Shown piece after piece: positions 47,797 to 58,367 of a stretch of 64,000 nucleotides of DNA (position 1 is its first letter; every line of letters starts with the position of its first letter). Made by a program: the position numbers and the translations under genes. The stretch spans positions 6,330,066-6,394,065 of the forward strand of contig NC_087386.1 of the NCBI RefSeq assembly GCF_963675165.1, in the 5' to 3' direction. Below the pieces are notes generated by a model. The model worked only from the letters and a program-made list of their open reading frames with translations. It was not told where the DNA came from and did not search any database. This DNA comes from Halichondria panicea (lineage: Eukaryota > Porifera > Demospongiae > Suberitida > Halichondriidae).

Positions 47797-49516
47797 GATC
47801 AGAACAGACCATAAAGGTGACAACACCACGGCAATACTTGCTGAGTGGGCAGAAAACGTTAAGCTCGTGTACAAATCGGTGGACTTGAAGTCATCAGACG
47901 AGTGGCTGTATCCGAACCTTGACCCCTTCGAGGAGCATGACGAGAGGTTTGTCCATGTTGCCCAGTTGAGACAGGAAGGTCTGGAGGCGGCCAGGCGTTC
48001 AGGGGCAGACTACCTCTTTGTGAGTTATCAGTGTGACCATCTCTAGCCTCGTTCCCGGCCCATCTATTGTAAGGACCTAGCTAGGCTATCTCTAGACGTA
48101 CCATTATGATACAGTGAAACCTGTCTATAGTGGTCACCCTCTATAATACAGCCAGGTTAATGGGGCCCAAAGTCTCCATAGCATGTGTTTGGACCTGTGT
48201 TAGCAGGCCACCCTCTATAATACAGCCAGGTTAATGAGGCCCAAAGTCTCCACAGCATGTGTTTGGACCTGTGTTAGCAGGCCACCTCTTTATTACAACC
48301 ACTGTTAGTCTGCCCAAGACAGTAGTAGATACAGTTTTAGTTATTGCAATTTTGGTATCCACAGTATCTAGCTCAGATTAACTATACAATTGTTGTTTAT
48401 CCAGCGGCTAGACTGTGACAACTTTCTGGTGAACAACAGGACACTACGGATTCTGATGGATCAGCAAAGGTAAGTCAGTGCGTGTACAGTCCATAGGGAG
48501 GGGATCCCCCTTGGGCAGTAACACAGGTTGATTGAAACACATGCTATGGAGACTTTGGGGCTTTTTAACCTGTCTGTATTAGAGTCAGACAACGTACTCT
48601 GAGAGTCAGCTGACCTTTTCCTGTGTGTTGCTATAGCGATAGATACAGCATGTAGGCTAAAGCCATTGTCTCAAAAAATGCTCTTATTATCTTAAGAAAT
48701 AGACACACAGCATTTAGTCACTATTACCATTCATCAACACTCTCACATTGATTACATAGTCAACATTGTATGGTCCCCCCCACACCCACACACTGCACAC
48801 ATCACACACACACCACACACAGGGCAATAGTGGCTCCGATGCTAAAGTCGGGCAAGGATGCTGCTTACTCCAACTTCTGGTGTGGAATAGACAGCCGGGT
48901 GAGTTGAGCTAAGGAGGTCTAGATCTAGTGGAGTGGAGGGCACTCCATTTCATGGATTATACCATACTGTCGCACTGTACTTTTGTGTAAAGTCTGCCTC
49001 TCTATCATGAACATGCCCACAAGCTGTACTGTGCCAATGCACTGTGTACGAATTAAGTCATTCCCAATGTCAAGTGTCAATCAAGTGTGACCTGTGTCTG
49101 ACAACTTATGCGTTTTCATCTTTTGACTGTTTCCCCTCAGGGCTACTACAAACGTACCCCTGACTATATCCCTATCCTCCAAGGGACGCAGGTGGGCTGT
49201 ATCCCAGTCCCTGTGGTTCACTCCGCCCTCCTCGTTGACCTGAGGTGGGCGGGGTCAGAGAGGCTCCAACACTGGCCGGCACTGGACGGGTTCACTGGAC
49301 CCATGGATGAGGTCACACACTTGGCATACTCGGCAAAAATGGCAGGTACTGTGTTGGACAGACTCTTCAGTTTGAATTGTCCCCTTCCCTCCACTGTAGA
49401 TCTGCCTATGCACATTCTGAACACCGAGGTGTTGGGGTTCATGGTCAAACCAGAGGACTATGAGAGCCTGGACCACGCTGCTCAGGACTTCCTCAACTTT
49501 AAGCTGGAGAACCTTG
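47797..49516 (+). CDS. GT25 procollagen galactosyltransferase-like, copy C, exons 2-6 (open)
   Basis: Exons are 47797-48019, 48405-48469, 48823-48898, 49141-49345 and 49400-49516. All phases agree and no stops occur. It is the only copy with exon 4 (VAPMLKSGKDAAYSNFWCGI) and exon 5 (GYYKRTPDYIPI, VGCIPVPVVHSALLVDLRW, GPMDEVTHLAYSAKMAG), which together follow the standard order of collagen galactosyltransferases. LDCDN in exon 3 is the probable DxD motif. RTDHKGDNT differs from RTDHNGDNT in copy A. Exon 1 with the signal sequence is absent: similarity to intron 1 starts near 47728, just after unrelated sequence behind the helicase fragment. Without a new first exon the product could not enter the ER. 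The exon-4 acceptor is itself CA-rich. Confidence 0.85.
48109..48330. repeat. Degenerate pogo/Tigger-like MITE with internal duplication (copy C intron)
   Basis: Starts TA-CAGTGAAACCTGTCTATAG as in the other copies. Here the block from CCCTCTATAATACAGCCAGG to GTTAGCAGGCCA is repeated in tandem (about 80 bp). Confidence 0.5.
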
Positions 49517-49617
49517 GTAAGCCCTTCCCCCTTAAGGCTGCGGTGTCATCTGCTCTTTGTTAGTATAGCCAGTAGCCATCTCAGTGTGTGCTGATGTAGC
49601 TCCATTGTTGCTGTGAA
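49517..49617 (+). other. Intron flank before array C
   Basis: Same flank as 27702-27805, with the empty target site TTAGTATAGCC near 49560. It is joined to the array at GCTGTGAAC, so the 3' part of the flank seen in block 2 is missing. No gene. Confidence 0.6.
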
Positions 49618-52600
49618 CACAGTGGACCACTCCCCTATACTGCACTAGTGTGCGTGTTGTCTCCCCCCACACAGTGGACCTCCCCCCTATACTGCACTAG
49701 TGTGTGTGTTGTCTCCCCCCACACGGTGGACCACCCCCCTACACTGCACTAGTGTGCGTGTTGTCTCCCCCCACACGGTGGACCACCCCCCTACACTGCA
49801 CTAGTGTGCGTGTTGTCTCCCCCCACACGGTGGACCACCCCTCTAAACTGCACTAGTGTGCGTGTTGTCTCCCCCCACACGGTGGACCACCCCCCTACAC
49901 TGCACTAGTGTGCGTGTTGTCTCCCCCCACACGGTGGACCACCCCCCTACACTGCACTAGTGTGCGGGTTGTCTCCCCCCACACAGTGGACCACCCCCCC
50001 TATACTGCACTAGTGTGTGCGTGTTGTCACCCTATACTGCATTAGTGTGCGTCTTGTCTCCCCCCACACAGTGGACCACCCCCTATACTGCATTAGTGTG
50101 TGTGTTGTCTCCCCCCACACAGTGGACCACCCCCCTATACTGCATTAGTGTGTGTATTGTCTCCCCTCACACAGTGGACCACCCCCCTATACTGCATTAG
50201 TGTGCGTGTTGTCTCCCCCCACACAGTGGACCACCCCCCTATACTGCATTAGTGTGTGTGTTGTCTCCCCCCACACAGTGGACCACCCCCTATACTGCAT
50301 TAGTGTGTGTGTATTGTCTCCCCCCACACAGTGGACCACCCCCTATACTGCATTAGTGTGTGTGTTGTCTCCCCCCACACAGTGGACCACCCCCCTATAC
50401 TGCATTAGTGTGTGTGTTGTCTCCCCCCACACAGTGGACCACCCCCCTATACTGCATTAGTGTGTGTGTTGTCTCCCCCCACACAGTGGACCACCCCCCT
50501 ATACTGCATTAGTGTATGTGTTGTCTCCCCCCACACAGTGGACCACCCCCTATACTGCATTAGTGTGTGTGTATTGTCTCCCCCACACAGTGGACCACCC
50601 CCCTATACTGCATTAGTGTGCGTGTTGTCTCCCCCCACACAGTGGACCACCCCCCTATACTGCATTAGTGTGCGTATTGTCTCCCCCCACACAGTGGACC
50701 ACCCCCTATACTGCATTAGTGTGTGTATTGTCTCCCCCCACACAATGGACCACCCCCCTATACTGCATTAGTGTGCGTGTTGTCTCCCCCCACACAGTGG
50801 ACCACCCCCCTATACTGCATTAGTGTGCGTGTTGTCTCCCCCCACACAGTGGACCACCCCCCTATACTGCATTAGTGTGTGTGTTGTCTCCCCCCACACA
50901 GTGGACCACCCCCCTATACTGCATTAGTGTGTGTATTGTCTCCCCCCACACAGTGGACCACCCCCTATACTGCATTAGTGTGTGTATTGTCTCCCCCCAC
51001 ACAGTGGACCACCCCCTATACTGCATTAGTGTGCGTGGACCACCCCCCACACAGTGGACCACCCCCCTATACTGCATTAGTGTGCGTGTTGTCTCCCCCC
51101 ACACAGTGGACCACCCCCCTATACTGCATTAGTGTGTGCGTTGTCTCCCCCCACACAGTGGACCACCCCCTATACTGCACTAGTGTGTGTGTTGTCTCCC
51201 CCCACACGGTGGACCACCCCCCTGTACTGCATTAGTGTGCGGTTTGTCTCCCCCCACACGGTGGACCACCCCCTATACTGCAATAGTGTGCGTGTTGTCT
51301 CCCCCCACACGGTGGACCACCCCCCTATACTGCATTAGTGTGTGTTGTCTCCCCCCACACAGTGGACCACCTCCCTGTACTGCACTAGTGTGTGTGTTGT
51401 CTCCCCCCACACGGTGGACCACCCCCCTGTACTGCACTAGTGTGCGTGTTGTCTCCCCCCACACGGTGGACCACCCCCCTGTACTGCACTAGTGTGCGTG
51501 TTGTCTCCCCCCACACGGTGGACCACCCCCCTGTACTGCACTAGTGTGCGTGTTGTCTCCCCCCACACAGTGGACCACCCCCCTGTACTGCACTAGTGTG
51601 CGTGTTGTCTCCCCCCACACAGTGGACCACCCCCCTGTACTGCACTAGTGTGCGTGTTGTCTCCCCCCACACAGTGGACCACCCCCTGTACTGCACTACT
51701 GTGCGTGTTGTCTCCCCCCACACAGTGGACCACCCCCCTGTACTGCACTAGTGTGCGTGTTGTCTCCCCCCACACAGTGGACCACCCCCCTGTACTGCAC
51801 TAGTGTGCGTGTTGTCTCCCCCCACACAGTGGACCACCCCCCTGTACTGCACTAGTGTGCGTGTTGTCTCCCCCCACACAGTGGACCACCCCCCTGTACT
51901 GCACTAGTGTGCGTGTTGTCTCCCCCCACACAGTGGACCACCCCCCTGTACTGCACTAGTGTGCGTGTTGTCTCCCCCCACACAGTGGACCACCCCCCTA
52001 TACTGCACTAGTGTGCGTGTTGTCTCCCCCCACACAGTGGACCACCCCCCTATACTGCACTAGTGTGCGTGTTGTCTCCCCCCACACAGTGGACCACCCC
52101 CCCTATACTGCACTAGTGTGCGTGTTGTCTCCCCCCACACAGTGGACCACCCCCCCCTATACTGCACTAGTGTGCGTGTTGTCTCCCCCCACACAGTGGA
52201 CCTAGTGTGCGTGTTGTCTCCCCCCACACAGTGGACCACCCCCCTATACTGCACTAGTGTGCGTGTTGTCTCCCCCACACAGTGGACCACCCCCCTATAC
52301 TGCACTAGTGTGCGTGTTGTCTCCCCCCACACAGTGGACCACCCCCCTATACTGCACTAGTGTGCGTGTTGTCTCCCCCCACACAGTGGACCACCCCCCT
52401 ATACTGCACTAGTGTGCGTGTTGTCTCCCCCCACACAGTGGACCTAGTGTGCGTGTTGTCTCCCCCCACACAGTGGACCACCCCCCTGTACTGCACTAGT
52501 GTGCGTGTTGTCTCCCCCACACAGTGGACCACCCCCCTATACTGCACTAGTGTGCGTGTTGTCTCCCCCCACACAGTGGACCACCCCCCTATACTGCACT

Positions 52601-53096
52601 AGTGTGCGTGTTGTCTCCCCCCACACAGTGGACCACCCCCCTATACTGCACTAGTGTGCGTGTTGTGTCCCCCCACACAGTGGACCACCCCCCTATACTG
52701 CATTAGTGTGTGCGTTGTGTCCCCCCACATAGTGGACCACCCCCCTATACTACATTAGTGTGCGTGTTGTCTCCCCCCACACAGTGGACCACCCCCCTAT
52801 ACTGCACTAGTGTGCGTGTTGTCTCCCCCCACACAGTGGACCACCCCCCTATACTGCACTAGTGTGCGTGTTGTCTCCTCCCACACAGTGGACCACCCCC
52901 CTATACTGCATTACTGTGTGTATTGTCGCCCCCACACAGTGGACCACCCCCCCTATACTGCATTAGTGTGTGTGTTGTCTCCCCCCCACACAGTGGACCA
53001 CCCCCCTATACTGCATTAGTGTGTGTATTGTCTCCCCCCACACAGTGGACCACCCCCTATACTGCATTAGTGTGCGTGTTGTCTCCCCCCACACAG
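49618..53096 (+). repeat. Minisatellite array C, ~52-bp unit
   Basis: About 67 units. A run of nearly identical GTACTGCACTAGTGTGCG units spans about 51370-51960, which suggests recent homogenisation. A truncated junction GTGGACCTAGTG occurs at about 52196 and 52437, a ~241-bp higher-order repeat. The last acceptor feeds exon 7 of the open GT25 copy. Confidence 0.97.
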
Positions 53097-54365
53097 TGGA
53101 CCACCCCCCTATACTGTACAGTCAGTACATCTCCAGACCACCCCCTGTCAGAAACAACTTGGGGTTGGACGCGGTAAGCTGTCTCTACTATTACAGTTAT
53201 GTTGTATGTGTACGGAAATCATAAAAGTTCACTGATAATTTCCAAACAATATTTGGTAGGTGGTCATGATTGGGCTAGTACGGAGGCCAGAAAGAAGGAA
53301 CCGGATGATTTTAAGCCTGGACGAGCTCAACTTCAACTACACCCTCTTTGATGCTGTCGATGGAAGGTGAGAGAAAATTAATACATCGTATGGAGTAAGG
53401 TTTTAGATAGTGGCTTATCACGTCCAACCCCAAATTGTCATTGAGAGAGGGTAGTCTTGAGATGTACTGCATGGTGTAGAGTATAGGTTCAGTGTGTGTG
53501 AGGGGAGACATAACTGGCTGTACAATACAGAGGGATGGGGGAGGAGACAATACACACTAATTGATACACAAGGATGTGGCGGGGAACTCATATTTAAAAG
53601 AACCTCTTTTGTTTATTTTATCTTTGGCCACTACAGACAGTTGAATCAGAGCTACCTGGACAGTATGGGTATCAAGTACCTACCTGGCTGGAAGGACCCT
53701 TGGAGAGAACGACCTATGACCTTTGGAGAGGTCGGCTGTTTCCTTAGTCTCCACACGATATGGCAGCAGGTGAGTGGGCGTTAGTGGACACTTGTTGATG
53801 TGTACAGAAAGTATTGCTACCTGTTGCATTGTGGGCACTTGTAACTGTGTGAAACCTGTCTAATGTGGTCACCCTCTATAATAGTACAGCCAGGTTAATG
53901 TGCTCCTAAGTCTCCTGTGTGCGGACACAAACATTAGCTGTTTGAGTGAACTAGACACTTTCATGAACTGCTTTAACTGCCAATGAGGCGGTGGTTGAAA
54001 AATAATAAACTACTTGTCTTCGAAGGCGACAAAAAACACTGTTTTCTAATCGATCCAATCGTTGCTTTGTAGAATCCCCATAATGTTAAAGTCATTATGG
54101 TAAAAAGTTGATTGCGTGTCCGTTATGTCAACGCACGGATGAATGCTCTACTGAGCATCTTGTTATAATAGCCACTGTTGGTCTGTCCAAGGGTGACCAG
54201 TATAGACAAGTCTTACTGTACCTCTCTTGCCCCCCAGATGATGACGGAGGGTCTGGATCAAATCCTGATTCTGGAGGATGACGTCGTGTTTGAGCCCTAC
54301 TTCCGACATGACCTCACTAGAGTGCTGGAAGAGTCCAATCGGATCACACCAAACTGGGACCTCAT
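53097..54365 (+). CDS. GT25 procollagen galactosyltransferase-like, copy C, exons 7-10 (open)
   Basis: Exons are 53097-53173, 53260-53366, 53637-53769 and 54238-54365, continuing the frame of exon 6. They encode the C-terminal GT25 domain: VDHPPILYSQYISRPPPV from the minisatellite-derived acceptor, MIGLVRRPERRNRM, LPGWKDPWRERPMTFGEVGC, then ILILEDDVVFEPYFRHDLTR and VLEESNRITPNWDL. The last donor leaves phase 2 and the family's next segment is missing; an ACBD6-like ankyrin exon follows, in an incompatible phase. With exons 2-6 this is the least damaged GT25 copy, but it is truncated at both ends. Confidence 0.85.
53405..53570 (-). repeat. Inverted diverged copy of GT25 exon 7 in intron 8 (copy C)
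   Basis: Minus-strand reading gives QYISRLPSLNDNLGLDV with an upstream CTCCCCTCACACACAG acceptor, as at 12316-12475. It lies about 0.25 kb downstream of the exon it mirrors. Confidence 0.75.
53844..54218. repeat. pogo/Tigger-like MITE in GT25 intron 9 (copy C)
   Basis: Near-identical to 12753-13127, with the right end GGTGACCAGTATAGACAAG, then TCTTACTG-TA. Confidence 0.6.
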
Positions 54366-54616
54366 GTGAGAGTTCTGGAGATATACAGTCTATTATTATA
54401 CGCAATGTCCGTATCTCGTTAGTCCAATCTTTGCTTACAAGTAGTTCAGTGCAACACCATAAATAAGGCACACCTTATAATCAGCTGACAGTAGTCTAGA
54501 AGTAAGAAAATTGCTGTCTAATTTCCTTGAACTATAACCATGTTAGTTTGGATTGTCCGAACTTACAACAAATTAACGCTACATTGTTGTATATAGAGAT
54601 GCATTTCATGATACAG

Positions 54617-55148
54617 GGGATGGTCTTCTTCACTGGGCCTGTGACCGTGGTAACCTGAACATGGTGAAACTACTTGTGAAGAGGGGAGCAGATGTTAATA
54701 TTGAGGACACAGACAATCAGACACCTCTTCATTATGGTGAGAGATGGAGTATTCCTTTACAGAGGGTGCTTGTGTGTTAATACATGTTGAAGCTAGCTGT
54801 CTGTTTGTAGATCTTTGTTTGAGTACAATGCTCCCTCTACTGAATAGTGAGGGAAGTCAGTTAGCTGTGTATCTATGGTAACCCCTGTGAGATCTTTTTG
54901 TATTTGCATTAATGATGGTGATCGAGGAAACATATTATACCCTATAGCTATAGTAGCTATAGAAGTTGAGCTGGTTATTAGATTTATTCGCGGTAATAAT
55001 TATTGTCTTTTTTTGAATTCCTTATAATTATATTCATGATTGTATTTCCTCTACAGCTGTGTCATGTGATCATCATGCTGTCATCTCTTATCTACTACAA
55101 GTGGGATTCCTATCTCAAGATGTGATTGAGAATCAAGCACCTATATAA
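54617..55148 (+). CDS. ACBD6-like ankyrin tail, copy C (partial, open)
   Basis: Exon 54617-54736 reads DGLLHWACDRGNLNMVKLLV followed by KRGADVNIEDTDNQTPLHY. Exon 55057-55148 reads AVSCDHHAVISYLLQVGFLS then QDVIENQAPI and stop. The first begins in phase 1, matching the phase-1 end of the exon at 25097-25164. Two ankyrin repeats with LHWACDRG resemble the C-terminus of ACBD6, an acyl-CoA-binding protein. The second exon has an internal in-frame deletion relative to 25298-25421. No acyl-CoA-binding domain exon is in the window. Confidence 0.6.
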
Positions 55149-55411
55149 TTATATAGCCTCGATTCCAGGCCGCACCTTTAGACAAACAATTCAATCTAGT
55201 TTCAGGTTATTAATTTTGCACATTTCCCATTATTGACCAATTAACTTTCAAGTTTTACATGATCAGAATGTAACTTGGTGAAATACATGAGAAACCGTAT
55301 ATAGAAAAAAAATTAATTATAAGACAAAATGATGTAGTGTATAAATTTGCAATCAACGTATCTATCAGAGGCTAGCTGCCATGGTAACAGTACAGTTAAT
55401 AAGGTACAGAG

Positions 55412-55830
55412 TCAGTGTAGTAGTTCACACACTTGAGTGTCCATTCCCACTAGCCACATCATAGGCAGTACGTCCGCTCTGTATAGTGGGTATGTGAGCC
55501 AGAGTCAGAATGAAGCCTCTCCATTATTAGACTGATGTCGTTCTTATTGCGGCCGTAATGGACTCCAATAAAACCAACTATGTTGGGGTGATGTAAAACA
55601 CTCAGAATATGACATTCATTTCTGAACTTTGTTACAATGCTCTCCCTCTGTCCAAGGGATTGCTCTTGGAGCAATATGTGATGAAGCTTCTTAGCAATGC
55701 AGTCTCTTCCATTCACCGTCACTCTAAAGATACAGCCATAAGCCCCTGAGCCAGCTTTGTTCTCCTCTAGATTCAATCCTTCCACTTGGACCACCAGAGT
55801 ATCAAGGTCACTTCTTGATCTTGTAGCCAT
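55412..55830 (-). pseudogene. Collapsed kinase-ankyrin gene, copy 4
   Basis: Starts at ATG 55830 with the kinase N-lobe (GSGAYGCIF, CIAKK, HHPNIVGFIGVHYGR, LIMERLHSD). At about 55501 it jumps into the intron next to the last ankyrin exon, giving SGSHTHYTERTYCL and stop. The HRD and DLG motifs and all but the last ankyrin exon (55412-55480, with a 2-bp deletion) are gone. A single deletion of the intervening ~8 kb explains it. No kinase activity is possible. Confidence 0.85.
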
Positions 55831-55841
55831 TTGCACAGTTA

Positions 55842-56446
55842 CAGTGGATTGCAGTGCACTTGCACCAAACAGCAAAACCACCAGATATGAATTTCATTAC
55901 CAATAGTAATTCTAAGCTCAGCTTGCATTTTTATTACAATTAGCAGAATCTCATTGAACATCTGCTTATTCCTAAACATATACAGGTATGAGCAAATTGA
56001 ATCTACAAGCTGGGCCCAGGGGATTAATCCTAAAAAGGTGCTCAGTCATACACCTCCATGCGATTATATAGATATTCTCAGGGCACTCCTATTCATAGAT
56101 ACCTACAGAATGGATACTTTATGATAGCACTCTTGAAAAGCTTAAGTAGACTAGAAATGCATGAAATACATTTCAAGAATGCTTGACTGACTATACAGTG
56201 TACAAATGTCATGCATGTTAAATCGTTCTTGGGGGGGAGGGGGCATGCCTAGAGAGGTTCAATGAGTGTCTGCTGAAAATTGGTTACTTTCAGTTGGCTC
56301 TATGCTTTCTACCTGTAATGTAGTACAGTACTCTTGGAAAAGTTCAAGTAAACTCCAGAAAACTGATAATGATATTCATAATAATTTATCTGATTGTGGT
56401 TTTGCTGTTTGGCAATTCTCTGTTGCAAGTGCACTGCAATCCACTG
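55842..56446. mobile_element. 605-bp TA-flanked DNA transposon (non-autonomous) in the divergent promoter
   Basis: The ends CAGTGGATTGCAGTGCACTT and AAGTGCACTGCAATCCACTG form terminal inverted repeats, with further inner complementarity (CAAACAGCAAAACCAC). TA is duplicated at 55840-55841 and 56447-56448. The empty site is seen in block 1 near 4227 (GCACAGTTTACATATAAGG). No transposase is present. A pogo/Tc1-mariner-type origin is likely from the TA target. Confidence 0.85.
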
Positions 56447-56652
56447 TACATATAAGGGGCATGACACGTGCTTACTGCGCATGCTCAGATGTCAATAGGG
56501 ACATCCTCCTCTTGTCAAGATATTAAAAGAAGCACAGTTCTCCATCAAAGAAATGAGGCTGTCACACAGAGTAAGGCTCGAGAAGCAGTGAAATAATCAC
56601 CAGTCAGATGTTAAGATAAACTCCATCAAATTCCCAGCTCCACGGATCATCT

Positions 56653-57877
56653 ATGAATAGTCTCTCGATACACTGGATTGCACTTGCTGTGTGCATAGCT
56701 CTCCTAGTGAGTGCCATACCGTCTGTATACACGTTGGACAATGGAGACTCCTCGTTAGAAGCAGCTGAAGATCTGCCGAGTGTCTTCCTTGCTATTCTGG
56801 CTAGAAATTCAGCTCTCGGTTATCTGGAGAACTTGGACTATCCTAAAGACAGGATTTCATTGTGGTAAGTTGCACCTGCCACTATGCATCATAATTAGAG
56901 GTTGTTACTCTATATCAGATGCATTGTATGTAATAGTTTGCAGAATTTCTATTTCTGTTTCTTGCATGCAACAAAACCCTATTGTGTTTGTACCAGCCCC
57001 ACCCACCTATGAATATCATTAACTACACTGTAGGATCAGAACAGACCATAACGGTGACAACACCACGACAATACTTGCTGAGTGGGCAGAAAACGTTAAG
57101 CTCTTGACTTGAAGTTATCAGACAAGTGGCTGTATCCAAACCTTGACCCTTTCGAGGAGCATGACAAGAGGTTCGTCCATGTTGCCCAGTTGAGACAGGA
57201 AGGTCTGGAGGGGGCCAGGCGTTCAGGGGCAGACTACCTCTTTGTGAGTTATCAGTGTGACCATCTCTAGCCTCGTTCCCGGCCCATCTATTGTAAGGAC
57301 CTAGCTAGGCTATCTCTAGACGTACCATTATGATACAGTGAAACCTGTCTATAGTGGTCACCCTGTAAGCAGGTCACCCTCTATAATACAGCCAGGTTAA
57401 TGGGCCCAAAGTCTCCATAGCATGTGTTTGGACCTGTGTTAACAGGCCATCTCTTTATTTCAACCACTGTTAGTCTGCCCAAGACAGTAGTAGATACAGT
57501 TTTAGTTATTGCAATTTTGGTATCCACAGTATCTAGCTCAGATTAACTATACAATTGTTGTTTATCCAGCGGCTAGACTGTGACAACTTTCTGGTGAACA
57601 ACAGGACACTACGGATTCTGATGGATCAGCAAAGGTAAGTCAGTGCATGTACAGTCCATAGGGAGGGGATAACTTGTCTATATGTACGAGGCTTGCACTG
57701 AATACATTATTTGCTGACCTGTGCACTTTATTATGGTACATGTATGTACATGTAGAACAAGTTTGAATTGTCCCCTTCCCTCCACTGTAGATCTGCCTAT
57801 GCACATTCTGAACACCGAGGTGTTGGGGTTCATGGTCAAACCAGAGGACTATGAGAGCCTGGACCACGAAAACCTTG
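56653..57877 (+). pseudogene. GT25 procollagen galactosyltransferase-like, copy D, 5' exons
   Basis: Exons are 56653-56864, 57034-57243, 57570-57634 and 57791-57877. Exon 1 has the hydrophobic leader (IALAVCIALLVSAIPSVY) and an in-frame 18-bp deletion (loss of HMLPNF). Exon 2 lacks 13 bp after the codons for KLL, which brings a TGA almost at once. Exon 6 has lost 30 bp in frame (SLDHENLG). Exons 4 and 5 are absent as in copy A. Array D follows. The 3' exons would lie beyond the window. Confidence 0.8.
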
Positions 57878-57926
57878 GTAAGCCTCTCCCCCTTAAGGCT
57901 GCGGTGTCATCTGCTTTTTGTTAGTA

Positions 57927-58225
57927 CAGTAGAACCTCGATTATCCGGCCCTCCATTATCCGGAACCTCGATTATCCGGCTTGGCAGTTTTCTTGTTATC
58001 AGATCAGAAAATGGGGGTGTCCCTCAAACGCGCATGTGCGTTGTAGCTGTTACCATGGAGACATGCCTGCTTATCTTTTGCGCATGCGCAGACAACCATG
58101 TGGCACTGTTGTTTATCAATAAAGTGGGTGGATCAAGGCGTGGTTTATCTATTCGATTATCCGGCGTATTCACTTATCCGGCCTGCTTCTGGAACCAAGG
58201 TGTCCGGATAATCGAGGTTCTACTG
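57927..58225. mobile_element. pogo/Tigger-like MITE with perfect TA duplication and documented empty sites
   Basis: The 299-bp element has ends CAGTAGAACCTCGATTATCC and GGATAATCGAGGTTCTACTG, with extra TTATCCGG repeats inside each end. TA flanks at 57925-57926 and 58226-58227. The paralogous introns at about 27745 and 49560 read TTAGTATAGCC without it. Insertion therefore happened after the duplications and is young relative to the cluster. Confidence 0.92.
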
Positions 58226-58367
58226 TATAGCCAGTAGCCATCTCAGTGTGTGCTGATGTAGCTCCATTGTTGCTGTGAACAATGTGTGTGGGCGGGTATA
58301 ATTAGTGCAGGTCATAATAGAGGGGCTCTTTTAATAGTGTTCCCACAACATCCTTGACTATGTATCC

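Noticed and set aside
57851-58237. 128-codon plus-strand open frame
   Set aside because: It starts out of frame in GT25 exon 6 and runs through the 299-bp MITE; no known domain.
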